Source: CAVVIH01 sp963748295 | GTDB lineage: Bacteria; Acidobacteriota; Vicinamibacteria; Vicinamibacterales; 2-12-FULL-66-21 | Assembly (NCBI GenBank): GCA_963748295.1 | Contig: CAVVIH010000005.1 | Location: 434,001-498,000 of the forward strand | DNA: 64,000 nt | Direction of reading: 5' to 3' | In this document: positions 38,760 through 47,572 of the stretch, piece after piece | Numbering within the stretch: the stretch's first letter is position 1 | Layout of the letters: each line of letters opens with the position of its first letter | Position numbers and translations under genes: made by a program | The notes under the pieces: model-generated | What the model saw: the letters and a program-made list of their open reading frames with translations, nothing else | Told to the model about the DNA's origin: nothing | Databases searched by the model: none

Positions 38760-38833
38760 GCAGACCTGAAGGTCTGCGCTACGTGCGCTCGTAGTGCAGG
38801 CCTTCAGGCCTGCCACGCTAAGATGGTGGACGC
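38760..38833. repeat. Palindromic intergenic repeat (GCAGGCCTTCAGGCCTGC-type)
   Basis: The chrA-glgC spacer contains GCAGGCCT-T-CAGGCCTGC (palindrome near 38798-38815) followed by CACGCTAAG, and an upstream CAGACCTGAAGGTCTG palindrome (38761-38776). AGGCCTGCCA plus GCTAAGA recurs at 59912-59930. This looks like a dispersed REP-like word. Confidence 0.55.
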
Positions 38834-40090
38834 ATGAACGACGTCCTCACCCTGATCCTGGGCGGCGGCCGCGGCGCTCGCCTGTTCCCGCTCACGCACA
38901 TGCGCTCGAAGCCGGCCGTGCCGCTCGGCGGCAAGTACCGGCTGATCGACATTCCGATCAGCAACTGTCTCCACGCGGGACTCAAGCAGATCTTCGTGCT
39001 GACGCAGTTCAACTCGGCGTCGCTCAACCGCCACGTCGCGCAGACCTACAGGCTCGACATGTTCTCCGGCGGCTTCGTCGAAGTGCTCGCCGCCGAGCAG
39101 ACGCCCGAGAGCTCGGACTGGTTTCAGGGAACGGCCGATGCGGTGCGGCAGGCCGCGCGTCACTTCAGGGGCTACGACGCGGATCACTATCTGATTCTCG
39201 CGGGCGACCACCTCTACCGCATGGACTTCTGCGAGCTGATCGACTCGCACATCGAGGATGGCGCCGACATCACCATCGCGGCGCAGCCGGTGAGCCGCGC
39301 CGACGCGACCCAGATGGGCATCTTCCGCTTCGACACGCTGGGCCAGATCGCCGGCTTCGAGGAGAAGCCGAACGAGGCACGGCTCACCGAGATGGGCGGC
39401 AGCACGCCGAAAGGCGCCACCGTCGGCGCCACCGGGCCCGACAAGCCATTCGTGGCGTCGATGGGCATCTACGTGTTCTCGCGCGAGGTGCTGCTCGATC
39501 TGCTCGAGCAGCCGGGCATCGACTTCGGCAAGGAAGTCATCCCGAAGGCGCTGAACACGATGCGGGTGAACCCGTTCATCTTCCGCGGCTACTGGGCGGA
39601 CGTCGGCACCATCGAGGCGTTCTACGACGCCAACATCCAGCTGACGCGGCGCGCGGCGCCGTTCAACTTCTTCCATCCGCGGCGGCCGATCTACACGCAC
39701 CAGCGTTTCCTGCCGCCGAGCCGCGCGCACGGCGCGCAGATCGATTCGTCGATCGTCGCCGAAGGGTGCTACCTCGATCGCTGCGAGGTGCGCGACTCGC
39801 TCGTCAGCATCCGCACGCAGATCGGCCAGGGCACGCGGGTGACGCGATCGGTGCTGCTCGGCGCCGACTTCTACGAAGAGGAGTCGGGCGCCCACGCGAC
39901 GCCGCTCGGCATCGGCCGCGACGTCGTCCTCGATCGCGTGATCGTGGACAAGAACGCGCGCATCGGCAACGGCGTGCGCCTGGTCAATGAGGCGAACGTG
40001 CGGGAGGCGGACGGCGACGGGTATTACATCCGCAACGGCATCATCATCGTTCCCAAGGGCGGCGTCATCGCGGACGGTCTGAGCGCGTAG
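38834..40090 (+). CDS. glgC: Glucose-1-phosphate adenylyltransferase
   Basis: A 418-residue ADP-glucose pyrophosphorylase, making ADP-glucose from ATP and glucose-1-phosphate for glycogen. LILGGGRGARLFPLTHMRSKPAVPLGGKYRLIDIPISN is the nucleotide-binding signature; AGDHLYRMD holds the catalytic Asp, and GIYVFSREVLLDLL and FRGYWADVGTIEAFYDAN follow. The C-terminal left-handed beta-helix (SIVAEGCYLDRCEVRDSLV) is intact. No glgA is adjacent. Confidence 0.95.
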   Translation: MNDVLTLILGGGRGARLFPLTHMRSKPAVPLGGKYRLIDIPISNCLHAGLKQIFVLTQFNSASLNRHVAQTYRLDMFSGGFVEVLAAEQTPESSDWFQGTADAVRQAARHFRGYDADHYLILAGDHLYRMDFCELIDSHIEDGADITIAAQPVSRADATQMGIFRFDTLGQIAGFEEKPNEARLTEMGGSTPKGATVGATGPDKPFVASMGIYVFSREVLLDLLEQPGIDFGKEVIPKALNTMRVNPFIFRGYWADVGTIEAFYDANIQLTRRAAPFNFFHPRRPIYTHQRFLPPSRAHGAQIDSSIVAEGCYLDRCEVRDSLVSIRTQIGQGTRVTRSVLLGADFYEEESGAHATPLGIGRDVVLDRVIVDKNARIGNGVRLVNEANVREADGDGYYIRNGIIIVPKGGVIADGLSA

Positions 40091-40122
40091 CGCGGGTCGG
40101 GTTGCGATATACTCGTCGCCGC

Positions 40123-41271
40123 GTGCCCCGTTTCGGTCTTGTGCCGGGCCTCGCGCTCCTCGCAGCGCTGATTCCCGGGTCCCTTTCAGCTCAGACGCCC
40201 GCGGGCCCGACGTTCACCTTCGCGGGCTATCTCCAGACGCAGTACAACCGGCTGTCGGTCGGCGACACGTCCCACGATCGCGTCATCTTCCGCCGCGCGA
40301 TCGTCGGCGTCGAAGCGGAATTGAGCGATCGCTGGATGGGCGAGCTGCAGGCGGACATCGCGCCCGTCTCACTCAGCGAGCGGATCGAGATCCGCGATGC
40401 CTACCTCCGCTACACGGGACTGGCGCCTCGCGGCCTCACCTTCACGTTCGGCAATCAGAAGCTGCCCTTCGCGCGCAGCGTGCTGGTGTCGTCGGCGCGC
40501 CGCGGCTTGGTCGAGCGTCCGGTGACGGGTGAACGGGCATACGGCGCCTCCGGCCGCGCCATCGCCTTCAAGGTCGACGGCCGTGACGTCGATCACCTGC
40601 TGCTCTGGTCCGCCGCGGTCGCGTCCGTCCATCATGCGCCGACGAGCGACCAGATTCGCCTCGACGGGCTGGCGACCTCGCGCGCCGACTGGAACGAAGG
40701 GGTGATGCTGGTAGGGCGCACGGAATGGCACCCGCGCGGCTTCGTGCCGCTCGAGCAGGGCGGGTTCGAGGTGAAGAAGACCATCGCGACGATCGGCGGC
40801 GGCGCGTATTACTGGGTCAACGACGGCGACAACAACCTCTTCACCATGGACGGCGCCAGCACGTCGCAGACCGCCGCCGATCTCGATCGCGCGACCGGCC
40901 TCGAACTGAGCGGCGGCGTGCGGGCGCCGCGGCTGTCGATCGACGCGGAGCTGCATCGCATCACCGGGCGCACGATCGATCCGGCCTTCACCGGCGGTCT
41001 GTACCACGCCGGCCGCACGCGCCTGATCAAGTCCTCGATCGAAGCGGGATACATGCTGGCGCCGCCGCACCTGGAATTGCTTGGCGGCGTCGAATCGCTC
41101 GACGTCGACGCCTACGATTCCGTCTCCTGGCGTCCCGCCGCCGGCGTCAACTGGTACGTCTACCGTCACAGGCTGAAGTTCCAATTCATGCAGCGCGAGA
41201 CGCTCAACGAGCTGGGCGTCCGCGGCGCGCACGGTCACGCGACGTACGTGCAGGCGCAGATCATGTTCTGA
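40123..41271 (+). CDS. Phosphate-selective porin O/P-like outer-membrane protein
   Basis: A 382-residue beta-barrel with signal peptide (LVPGLALLAALIPGSLSAQ). FTFAGYLQTQYNRL, IFRRAIVGVEAELSDRWMGELQADIA, IEIRDAYLRYTG and TFGNQKLPFARS are typical of the OprO/OprP porin family. The last residues (YVQAQIMF) end in aromatic Phe, as outer-membrane barrels do. I prefer GTG 40123 to TTG 40102 because the sequence between looks like promoter (GATATACT). Family members pass phosphate or polyphosphate, consistent with the window's theme, but no Pho box was seen here. Confidence 0.82.
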   Translation: MPRFGLVPGLALLAALIPGSLSAQTPAGPTFTFAGYLQTQYNRLSVGDTSHDRVIFRRAIVGVEAELSDRWMGELQADIAPVSLSERIEIRDAYLRYTGLAPRGLTFTFGNQKLPFARSVLVSSARRGLVERPVTGERAYGASGRAIAFKVDGRDVDHLLLWSAAVASVHHAPTSDQIRLDGLATSRADWNEGVMLVGRTEWHPRGFVPLEQGGFEVKKTIATIGGGAYYWVNDGDNNLFTMDGASTSQTAADLDRATGLELSGGVRAPRLSIDAELHRITGRTIDPAFTGGLYHAGRTRLIKSSIEAGYMLAPPHLELLGGVESLDVDAYDSVSWRPAAGVNWYVYRHRLKFQFMQRETLNELGVRGAHGHATYVQAQIMF

Positions 41272-41356
41272 TCGCGCCGCCAACACTTTCCTCCGCTCGC
41301 TCGTCTCCCCTTTCATCACGGCGGCTGTTCGAATGTCGCAGAGGCGCACGATCTTC

Positions 41357-41383
41357 AACCGCTTTTCGACCTGCGCCGTCTAA
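41357..41383 (+). promoter_or_regulatory. ECF-type promoter AACC-N16-CGTCTAA
   Basis: AACC (41357-41360), 16 bases, CGTCTAA (41377-41383), 47 bases before the start of the first HExxH gene. Identical motif and spacing to 2994 and 42067. Confidence 0.7.
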
Positions 41384-41429
41384 TGCCACGAAGCATGGAT
41401 GAGGGGCACTTCCGGAACGGAGGTGGCCC

Positions 41430-41982
41430 ATGTTGTTCCTGTCGGCCGCACTAGCCACGCTCGCGGCCTTTGCCACGACCGGCGCCATCACGATCAACCG
41501 CGCTCCGGTGCGGATCGTGCGCAACGGCCACACGCTGCTGACCGCCAACGATCGCCGCGTCCGCGCGCTCGCGTCCGACGTGCAGGCGCTGATCGCGCGC
41601 GGCATGGCCAAGTCGAGCACGTTCTCGCGCCTGATGGTCGACATCGACAACACCGACGTGATCGCGTACGTCGAGTTCAATGACCGGCTGCCGATGGGCA
41701 CCGCCGGCCGGCTCGTGTGGGCGGTGTCTCCACCGCAGGGCCCGCGCTACCTGCGCATTCAGATCTCTCCGGACGGCACGCTCAACCAGCAGGTCGCCGT
41801 GCTCGCCCACGAGCTGCAGCACGCCCTCGAGGTCGCGGTCGCGCCGGACGTCCGGGACGTTCAGAGCTTCGCACGCCTTTACGATCGCATCGGCACCGGC
41901 AACACCGCCAGCCCGCTGCTACGACACCGATGCGGCGCAACTCATCGGCCGCCGGGTGATGCTCGAAATCCAGGGTTCCTGA
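41430..41982 (+). CDS. Secreted small HExxH protein A (frameshifted)
   Basis: About 183 residues with an N-terminal signal (FLSAALATLAAFATTGA), SSTFSRLMVDIDNTDVIAYVEF, YLRIQISPDGTLNQQVAVLAHELQHALEV and RDVQSFARLYDRIG. HELQH (127-131) is a zincin HExxH motif, so a metallopeptidase-like role is inferred. Near 41920 the conserved end moves frame and reads YDTDAAQLIGRRVMLEIQGS to a TGA at 41980-41982, matching the end of the paralogue at 42188. GGAGG at 41419-41423 supports the start. Confidence 0.72.
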
Positions 41983-42066
41983 ATCGAGGGATTCCAAATC
42001 CGCAATCGATTGGTCCCTTCATTCATCACGCGATATGTCCTTTTGTCTCGTGCGCGCACACTTCTA

Positions 42067-42093
42067 AACCACCGCGGCACTGGGGTCGTCTAA
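42067..42093 (+). promoter_or_regulatory. ECF-type promoter AACC-N16-CGTCTAA
   Basis: AACC (42067-42070), 16 bases, CGTCTAA (42087-42093), about 95 bases before the second HExxH gene. Both paralogues also share GATGAGGGGC in the leader, so the promoter-leader block was duplicated with the gene. Confidence 0.7.
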
Positions 42094-42187
42094 CTGCCCG
42101 AGTCGCCGGTATGGAGGCCGGCGGCTTCGTCGATGCAGCACGTCGGACGTGAATTGGATGAGGGGCTCTCCGCGAAGGGAGGGTCCC

Positions 42188-42757
42188 ATGTTCTGCCTGA
42201 TACCTGCGCTACTCGCCGCGCTCGTCGTCGGCGTTGCGCCCGCGAGCCTGACGCCATCGCCGCGGTCGAGACCGCCGCTGCATGTCTATCGGGGCATCGC
42301 CCCCGAATACGAAGCGCTGTTGACCGCGCCCCAGCGCCGGCTGCGCGCAACAGACCCACGGATGCAGGCCTTGATCGCGGAGGGCCTCCGCCGCTCGCCG
42401 ACCTTCGCGCAGCTGCTCGCCGACCTCGAGAAGACCGACCTCATTGCCTACGTCGAACGCATTCAAAACATGCCGGCGGTGATGTCGGGACGGCTGCTCT
42501 TCGTGTCGGCGTCGCCCGCGCAGCGGTACGTCCGCATTCAGTTGGGGACGGGCGGCACGAACGCGGACGCGATCGTCACGCTCGCGCACGAGCTGCAGCA
42601 CGCAATCGAGGTGGGGACGTCACCGGACGTGCGCGATCAGGAGGCGCTCGCCCGGCTGTACCAGCGGATTGGCCAGAACAGCCTGAGCGGGCATACTTAC
42701 GACACGGTCGCGGCGCAGTCTGCGGGCAAGCTGGTACGCCGGGAACTCGAGGGGTGA
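42188..42757 (+). CDS. Secreted small HExxH protein B
   Basis: A 189-residue paralogue of the preceding gene, intact. The signal segment (LIPALLAALVVGVAPA) is followed by SPTFAQLLADLEKTDLIAYVE, YVRIQLGTGGTNADAIVTLAHELQHAIEV (HELQH at 134-138), RDQEALARLYQRIG and the end HTYDTVAAQSAGKLVRRELEG. Start ATG 42188 has GGGAGGG a few bases upstream. It probably acts in the periplasm or outside. The last 61 bases overlap the convergent CHAD gene. Confidence 0.75.
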   Translation: MFCLIPALLAALVVGVAPASLTPSPRSRPPLHVYRGIAPEYEALLTAPQRRLRATDPRMQALIAEGLRRSPTFAQLLADLEKTDLIAYVERIQNMPAVMSGRLLFVSASPAQRYVRIQLGTGGTNADAIVTLAHELQHAIEVGTSPDVRDQEALARLYQRIGQNSLSGHTYDTVAAQSAGKLVRRELEG

Positions 42758-43677
42758 GCCGGGGGCAGGCGCGACAGCCAGAACATCACTGACGGCGCCG
42801 CAAAGGCGCCGACCGCCAGCCACGCGCTCGTCCGGTCGGATTTCCGGCTCTGCACGAGCCCATGGACGATCCCACGAAGAGTGTCTCGGGATTTGGCGGC
42901 GTATTCCTCGTGCAGCCGGCGCATGTCCGAGCGAACCCACGCGAGGAGCGAGGCGTACTCTTCGGGAATCGCCCCGCTCGCGCATTCCGCTTCCACCAGA
43001 TCTGCCAGCGTCTGACGGTCGTGCAGGCTTCCGAGCTGCTGCTGAACGCTCTTGAGCGTTTTGAGCGTGCGCTTTCGATCCGGACCATCCAGCGCGAACT
43101 CGAGCAGGTAGCGCAGCTTCTTGGCCGAGATGCGTACGGCATGCGTCCGGTTTGGAAGGTCCACGCCGCCGGCGCGCTCCACGTCATCCCACAGCTTTCG
43201 CGCGCGGGTTCCGATTCCGGCCCCGATCGCGCGCGCGCGCGCCGCCGACCGCTTGGTGAATCGGAATGGCGAGCGGAGCTCACGGACCGCGGACTCGAGA
43301 TCGTCGAGCGCCAGGCGTTCGAACTTCTTCACCAGGTCCCGTCGAGCGGCGGCCTGGCGATCCATCAGTTTCAGCCGGAGTGCCGTGATTGCCCGTGACG
43401 CCGACGGAATCCGCAGCTCCAGCCCCTCGAGCTGCTTGACCGAAACGTCGGCGTCGCGCGCCGCGCCAAGCGCGCGACCGATTCGACGGAGCAGCGCGGA
43501 TGTCGCCTCCGTCTGCTGCTCGGGGAGCCCGGCCGTCACAACCGGCAGCAGCGCGCGCAGGCGACGCGTCGCGACGCGCGCATCGTGGACAGCTCCTCTA
43601 TTCCCTTCGCGAATGCCGGGAGCGTTACTGAGCAGTATGTCGAAGTTGGTATGAAAGGCGCGATCCAGGCTGGTCAT
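42697..43677 (-). CDS. CHAD-domain protein (polyphosphate-binding) with C-terminal helix
   Basis: A 326-residue CHAD protein. VHDARVATRRLRALLPVV and the mirrored RTHAVRISAKKLRYLLEFAL are the two conserved His/Arg/Lys signatures that bind polyphosphate; QQLGSLHDRQTLADL follows. The C-terminus has a hydrophobic stretch (SAWLAVGAFAAPSVMFWLSRL), suggesting membrane tethering. ATG 43677 is chosen because GGAG lies about eight bases upstream. It neighbours SixA, a second CHAD gene and ppx. Confidence 0.87.
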   Translation of the reverse strand: MTSLDRAFHTNFDILLSNAPGIREGNRGAVHDARVATRRLRALLPVVTAGLPEQQTEATSALLRRIGRALGAARDADVSVKQLEGLELRIPSASRAITALRLKLMDRQAAARRDLVKKFERLALDDLESAVRELRSPFRFTKRSAARARAIGAGIGTRARKLWDDVERAGGVDLPNRTHAVRISAKKLRYLLEFALDGPDRKRTLKTLKSVQQQLGSLHDRQTLADLVEAECASGAIPEEYASLLAWVRSDMRRLHEEYAAKSRDTLRGIVHGLVQSRKSDRTSAWLAVGAFAAPSVMFWLSRLPPAHPSSSRRTSLPADCAATVS

Positions 43678-43717
43678 CTCGATACTCCGAGTGATCAGCA
43701 TGCAAGAAGCGGGCGAC

Positions 43718-44218
43718 TCAGGACAGCTTGCGGAGCATCAGCGGCGTCACGAACCACCGCAGTTGGCCATGCCCCTTCGGCGGAAGCACCTCGAAGTCGA
43801 TCCGGCAGATCGCCCCCTTCTTGAACTCGATCGGACTGCGGGCTCCGATCAGCCGCGCCGCGAGCTCGCCAAGGTTGGGTTCATGGCCGACAAGGGCGAT
43901 TCGCCCTTTCTTTGAGTGCCGGGCCAGCTCCTGGATCACGGCAGCAGGCGTGCCTGCCGGCGTGAGCGCGTCGCTCGTCGCCACCGGCGGCTTCGACTTC
44001 ATCGTCTCGGCGAAGACATCCGCCGTCTGCTTCGCGCGCACGAGCGGACTGGTAATGATTTGATCGAACTCGACCCCGAGATCGTCGAGCGCCTTGGCTT
44101 CGCGCTTCAGCCGGGCGATGCCCTTCGCGATCAACGGACGCTTCGAGTCGTCTGGATACGCCTCGCCGCGCTCCGCAGCGACGCCGTGACGAATGATGTA
44201 GATCTCCCAGGTCGCCAT
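43718..44218 (-). CDS. sixA: SixA-type histidine phosphatase
   Basis: A 166-residue phosphohistidine phosphatase. IYIIRHGVAAERGEAYPDD holds the RHG catalytic motif, TSPLVRAKQTADVFAE the second conserved region and IALVGHEPNLGELAARLIG the second catalytic His. It removes phosphate from phosphohistidine proteins or small substrates. SixA-CHAD pairs are common near polyphosphate genes. ATG 44218 is seven bases after the second CHAD gene, so they are probably co-transcribed. Confidence 0.9.
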   Translation of the reverse strand: MATWEIYIIRHGVAAERGEAYPDDSKRPLIAKGIARLKREAKALDDLGVEFDQIITSPLVRAKQTADVFAETMKSKPPVATSDALTPAGTPAAVIQELARHSKKGRIALVGHEPNLGELAARLIGARSPIEFKKGAICRIDFEVLPPKGHGQLRWFVTPLMLRKLS

Positions 44219-44224
44219 GGTCGA

Positions 44225-45202
44225 TCAGCGGTGGGACGTACCAGCCGAGGCCTTCGACAGCGACGCGGCGCGCGCGGCGGACGATGACAGCTTCATCTTC
44301 AGCGGTCCGCGCGATTTGCGACGCCGCGCCACCTGAGGTGCGACGACTGCCTGGATGTCGTCGATCGCGGCCTGCAGCGCGCCGACGGTCGCGAGGTAGC
44401 GCGCATGCAGATGACGGCACTCCTCTTCGAGTTGCCGCGAGATGATTTCGAGGCCGCCCTCGCGCGCCGGATGCGCGCGGCGGCTGCGCCTGCACGGCGG
44501 CGACGTGCGTCTGCAGCACCTGCACGTCGTGCAGACGGCCGAGCGTGTCCTGCACCCGCTTGATGGTCCGCACCGCGTGAGTCGCCGCCTTCACGCCGGT
44601 CTCCCCGCCACTTCCGCCGCGTAACGCAGCTTCTTTGCCGCGATGCGCACCATGTGAAGCCGCTCGGCCTCGTACAACTGACCCGCGTCCGCGACTGCTG
44701 CGCGCAGTGCCTTGGATCGCTTCAGCAGGCGCTTCGAGAGCGCCTCACGCCAGTCGTCTGTTCCGGCCTGCTCGAGCGTCTGCGCCAGCGACGTGAGCCG
44801 CTTATCGAGCTTGTCGACGTTCACACGCCCGAGCCGCTTCAGCATCACCTCGCGACGGCGCTCCTGCTCCTTCATGACGTACGCGCGGACGTCTTCGAGG
44901 GCCAGACGGGGCACCCCTTCGCGCTTGACCAGTTCGTCGATCAGCGCCACCGTGACATCGAGCTCCCGGATCGCCCCGAGCGCGCCCGTAATCCTGCGGA
45001 TCTTCCGTCGCGCCTTGTCGGCTTTGCTGTCCTTCAGGCCGGTCGCGAGCACGGGCACGGCCTCGCGCAGCCGGCGCGAGGCCACCCGTGCCTGGTGAAC
45101 GCCAACCCCATTCCCTGCAGCAGCTTCCGCGAGATGGCGCTTCAGCGCCTGGCTGCGGCGGGCCAGTAACACGGTCGTTACAGGTGGGTTAACGCGGTTC
45201 AT
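44225..45202 (-). CDS. CHAD-domain protein, second copy (frameshifted)
   Basis: A CHAD protein of about 325 residues: GVHQARVASRRLREAVPVL and MVRIAAKKLRYAAEVAG are the polyphosphate-binding signatures. A missing base near 44605 moves the frame to GVKAATHAVRTIKRVQDTLGRLHDVQVL, and another near 44460 to GGLEIISRQLEEECRHLHARYL, ending AGTSHR at TGA 44225-44227. The C-terminus is basic (RRRKSRGPLKMKLSSSAAR). ATG 45202 is the only good start, yet the Pho-box-like array (45166-45194) falls inside its first codons, so the true start may lie downstream. Confidence 0.8.
45166..45194 (+). promoter_or_regulatory. Pho-box-like array between CHAD and ppx
   Basis: GTAACAC (45166), GTTACAG (45177) and GTTAACG (45188) are three 7-bp half-sites at exact 11-bp spacing with 4-bp spacers. 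It points towards ppx (start 125 bases on), as in pstS. It overlaps the 5' end of the divergent CHAD gene. Confidence 0.6.
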
Positions 45203-45318
45203 GGTAGGATCGCGGCTCGACAAGACGTTGTGACATGGCTTCCAACCCCAGGTCAGCCAGTATATAACGGGCATATCACGCGGTTCCAACAGTTGAGCCG
45301 CCTCTCCCGCCCGCCCGC

Positions 45319-46880
45319 ATGCGCATCGCAGCCATCGACATAGGCACCAACTCGGTTCACATGATCGTCGTGCAGGTCCGGCCCGACCTGTCGTTCGAAG
45401 TCATCGATCGCGAAAAGGACATGGTGCGCCTGGGCGCGGGGGGCCTCGATGGCCGCAACCTGACCCCGACCGCCATGAGCGCGGCGATGCAGACGCTCTC
45501 GAAGTTCCGGCGGCTGGCCGAATCGCACAAGGTGGACGAAATCGTCGCCGCGGCCACCAGCGCCACGCGCGAAGCCGAGAACGGCGGCGACTTTATCGCC
45601 GAGGTTCTCCGCGAGACCGGAATCGCCATCCGCGTCATCTCCGGCACCGAAGAAGCGCGCCTCATTCACCTCGCGGCGGGGTACGGCGTGGACATCGGCG
45701 GCACCACCGCGGTCGTCGTGGACATCGGCGGCGGCAGCGTCGAGGTCACGCTCGGAACCGCCACGCATCTGACGCTCGGCCGCAGCTTCAAGACCGGCGT
45801 GATCAGGCTGACCGAGCGTTTCGTCCAGAGCGATCCGTTGTCGAGCGGGAACGAGCGGCGCCTCATCAAGCACCTCAATCGCGAGATGGGCGCGTATCTG
45901 GACCAGATTGCCGCGCGCGGCTTCGACCGGGTGATCGGCACGTCCGGCACGATTCTGAGCCTTGGCGCGATGGCGTCGAGCGACGAATCGGGAAGCGTCG
46001 AAGACCTCCGCAACCTTCAAGTCTCCGCCAAGGCGCTTCACAAGCTCCGCAAGCGCATTGTCGAATCGGATATCGGGGAGCGCCTGAAGATTCCCGCGAT
46101 GGATCCGCGCCGCGCGGATCTGTCGGTCGCCGGCTCGGTGCTGTTCGACACCATCGTCCGCCGTCTCGGCGCCGACGAATTCACGCTGTGCGACCTGGCG
46201 CTCCGTGAGGGTCTGGTCCTCGACTACATCCATCGGAACAGCGCGAAGATCCGCAAGGCGGAGCGCTACCCCGACGTCCGCCGGCGCAGCGTGATCGAGC
46301 TGGGCGAACGCTGCGGCTACTGGTCGGAGCACGCGCAGCAGGTGGCGCGGCTCGCGTTGAGCATTTTCGACCAGACACGCAGCGTGCACGGCTTGTCGGA
46401 CAAAGAGCGTGAGTGGCTCGAGTTCGGCGCGCTGCTGCACGACGTCGGCGTGCACATCAGCTACGAGCGTCATCACCGGCATTCGTACTACCTGATCAAG
46501 AACGGCGATCTCCGCGGCTTCAATCCGCAGGAGATCGAGGTCATCGCGCTGCTCGCCCGCTATCACCGTCAGGCCACGCCGAAGAAATCGCACGACGGAT
46601 ATACGGATCTCTCCGGCACGCAGCGGGGAACCGTGAAAACGCTCTCGGCGATGGTGCGCCTCGCGGAAGGCCTCGATCGCAGCCACGCCCAGGCACTCTC
46701 GGGACTCGATATCTTCCCGCGCGGCGACGATTATCTCGTCCGGCTGCGGGCGTCAGGAGACGCGGAGCTCGAGCTGTGGGCCGCGCACCGGCACGTCGCG
46801 CCGCTGGAGAAAGTGCTCGGCAAGCCAATACGCTTCGAAGTCGCCGGCAGCGACTACAAGGAACGCGCGAAAAATGGTGA
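45319..46880 (+). CDS. ppx: Ppx/GppA exopolyphosphatase with C-terminal HD domain
   Basis: Exopolyphosphatase or pppGpp phosphohydrolase. RIAAIDIGTNSVHMIVVQV (phosphate-1), AVVVDIGGGSVEVTLG (phosphate-2) and VIGTSGTILSLG mark the actin-like ATPase fold. The C-terminal part, FGALLHDVGVHISYERHHRHSYYLI with LLARYHRQATP, is an HD domain. As written the frame runs to 46986, overlapping the next gene by 113 bases with an arginine-rich tail. One more A in the run at 46869-46873 would end the protein ERAKKW at TGA 46878, a normal short overlap; I prefer that end. Confidence 0.92.
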
Positions 46881-47572
46881 ACAACCTGACCACACCGCAC
46901 GTGCACCCGGGAAAGCTGTTCGTGGTCGAAGGCATCGACGGGTCGGGAAAGACGACGCAGCTCGCGCTGCTGGCAAAGTGGCTTAGCGCCGCCGGCCATC
47001 CGGTGTTCGTCACCGAGTGGAACTCGTCGGCGATCGTCAAGGCGGCGACGAAAACCGGCAAGAAGAAGAACGCGCTGACGCCGATGACGTTCAGCCTGTT
47101 GCACGCCACGGACTTCGCCGATCGCCTCCTTTACAACGTCATTCCCCCGCTCAAGGCCGGCATGATCGTGCTGGCCGATCGCTATGCCTATACCGCCTTC
47201 GCGCGCGATGCCGCGAGAGGCGTCGATCGGCACTGGGTGCGTGAGCTGTACAGCTTCGCGGTCAAACCGGACCTCAGCGTCTACTTCAAGGTGCCGCTCG
47301 ACGTCTCGACCGATCGACTCCTGGCGCGGCGCGTGAAGCTCAAGTTCTACGAAGCCGGCATGGACATGGGCTGGAGCACGAACGTCATCGAGAGCTTCCG
47401 GATTTTCCAGGGCCGCGTGCTCGACGAGTACGATCGGCTCGTCGAGGAGTTCGACCTGAGCGTCATTCCGGCGCACGGCAGCATCACCGACCAGCAGCGC
47501 ACGTTCCGCAAGCTGGTCTCTCAGCACCTGCAGATCAAGGACACCGATGAACAGCTCGACGAGCTTGCCTGA
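46874..47572 (+). CDS. Thymidylate-kinase-like P-loop kinase, copy 1
   Basis: A 232-residue member of the thymidylate kinase superfamily. LFVVEGIDGSGKTTQLALLAKWL holds an intact Walker A (GIDGSGKT); IVLADRYAYTAFARDAARGVD is the DR(Y/F) motif. HATDFADRLLYNVIPPLKAGM and FYEAGMDMGWSTNVIESF follow. It sits between ppx and a paralogue in a polyphosphate block. Because PPK2 polyphosphate kinases share this fold, a polyphosphate-linked substrate is possible, but the Walker A is Tmk-like rather than PPK2-like. Confidence 0.82.
   Translation: MVNNLTTPHVHPGKLFVVEGIDGSGKTTQLALLAKWLSAAGHPVFVTEWNSSAIVKAATKTGKKKNALTPMTFSLLHATDFADRLLYNVIPPLKAGMIVLADRYAYTAFARDAARGVDRHWVRELYSFAVKPDLSVYFKVPLDVSTDRLLARRVKLKFYEAGMDMGWSTNVIESFRIFQGRVLDEYDRLVEEFDLSVIPAHGSITDQQRTFRKLVSQHLQIKDTDEQLDELA

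Noticed and set aside
40091..40122. Pho box before the phosphate-type porin
   Set aside because: No 11-bp-spaced repeat was found there; only a possible -10-like GATATACT.
45253..46686. Open frame opposite ppx
   Set aside because: Antisense shadow; no recognisable motif, while the Ppx/GppA signatures on the plus strand are complete.
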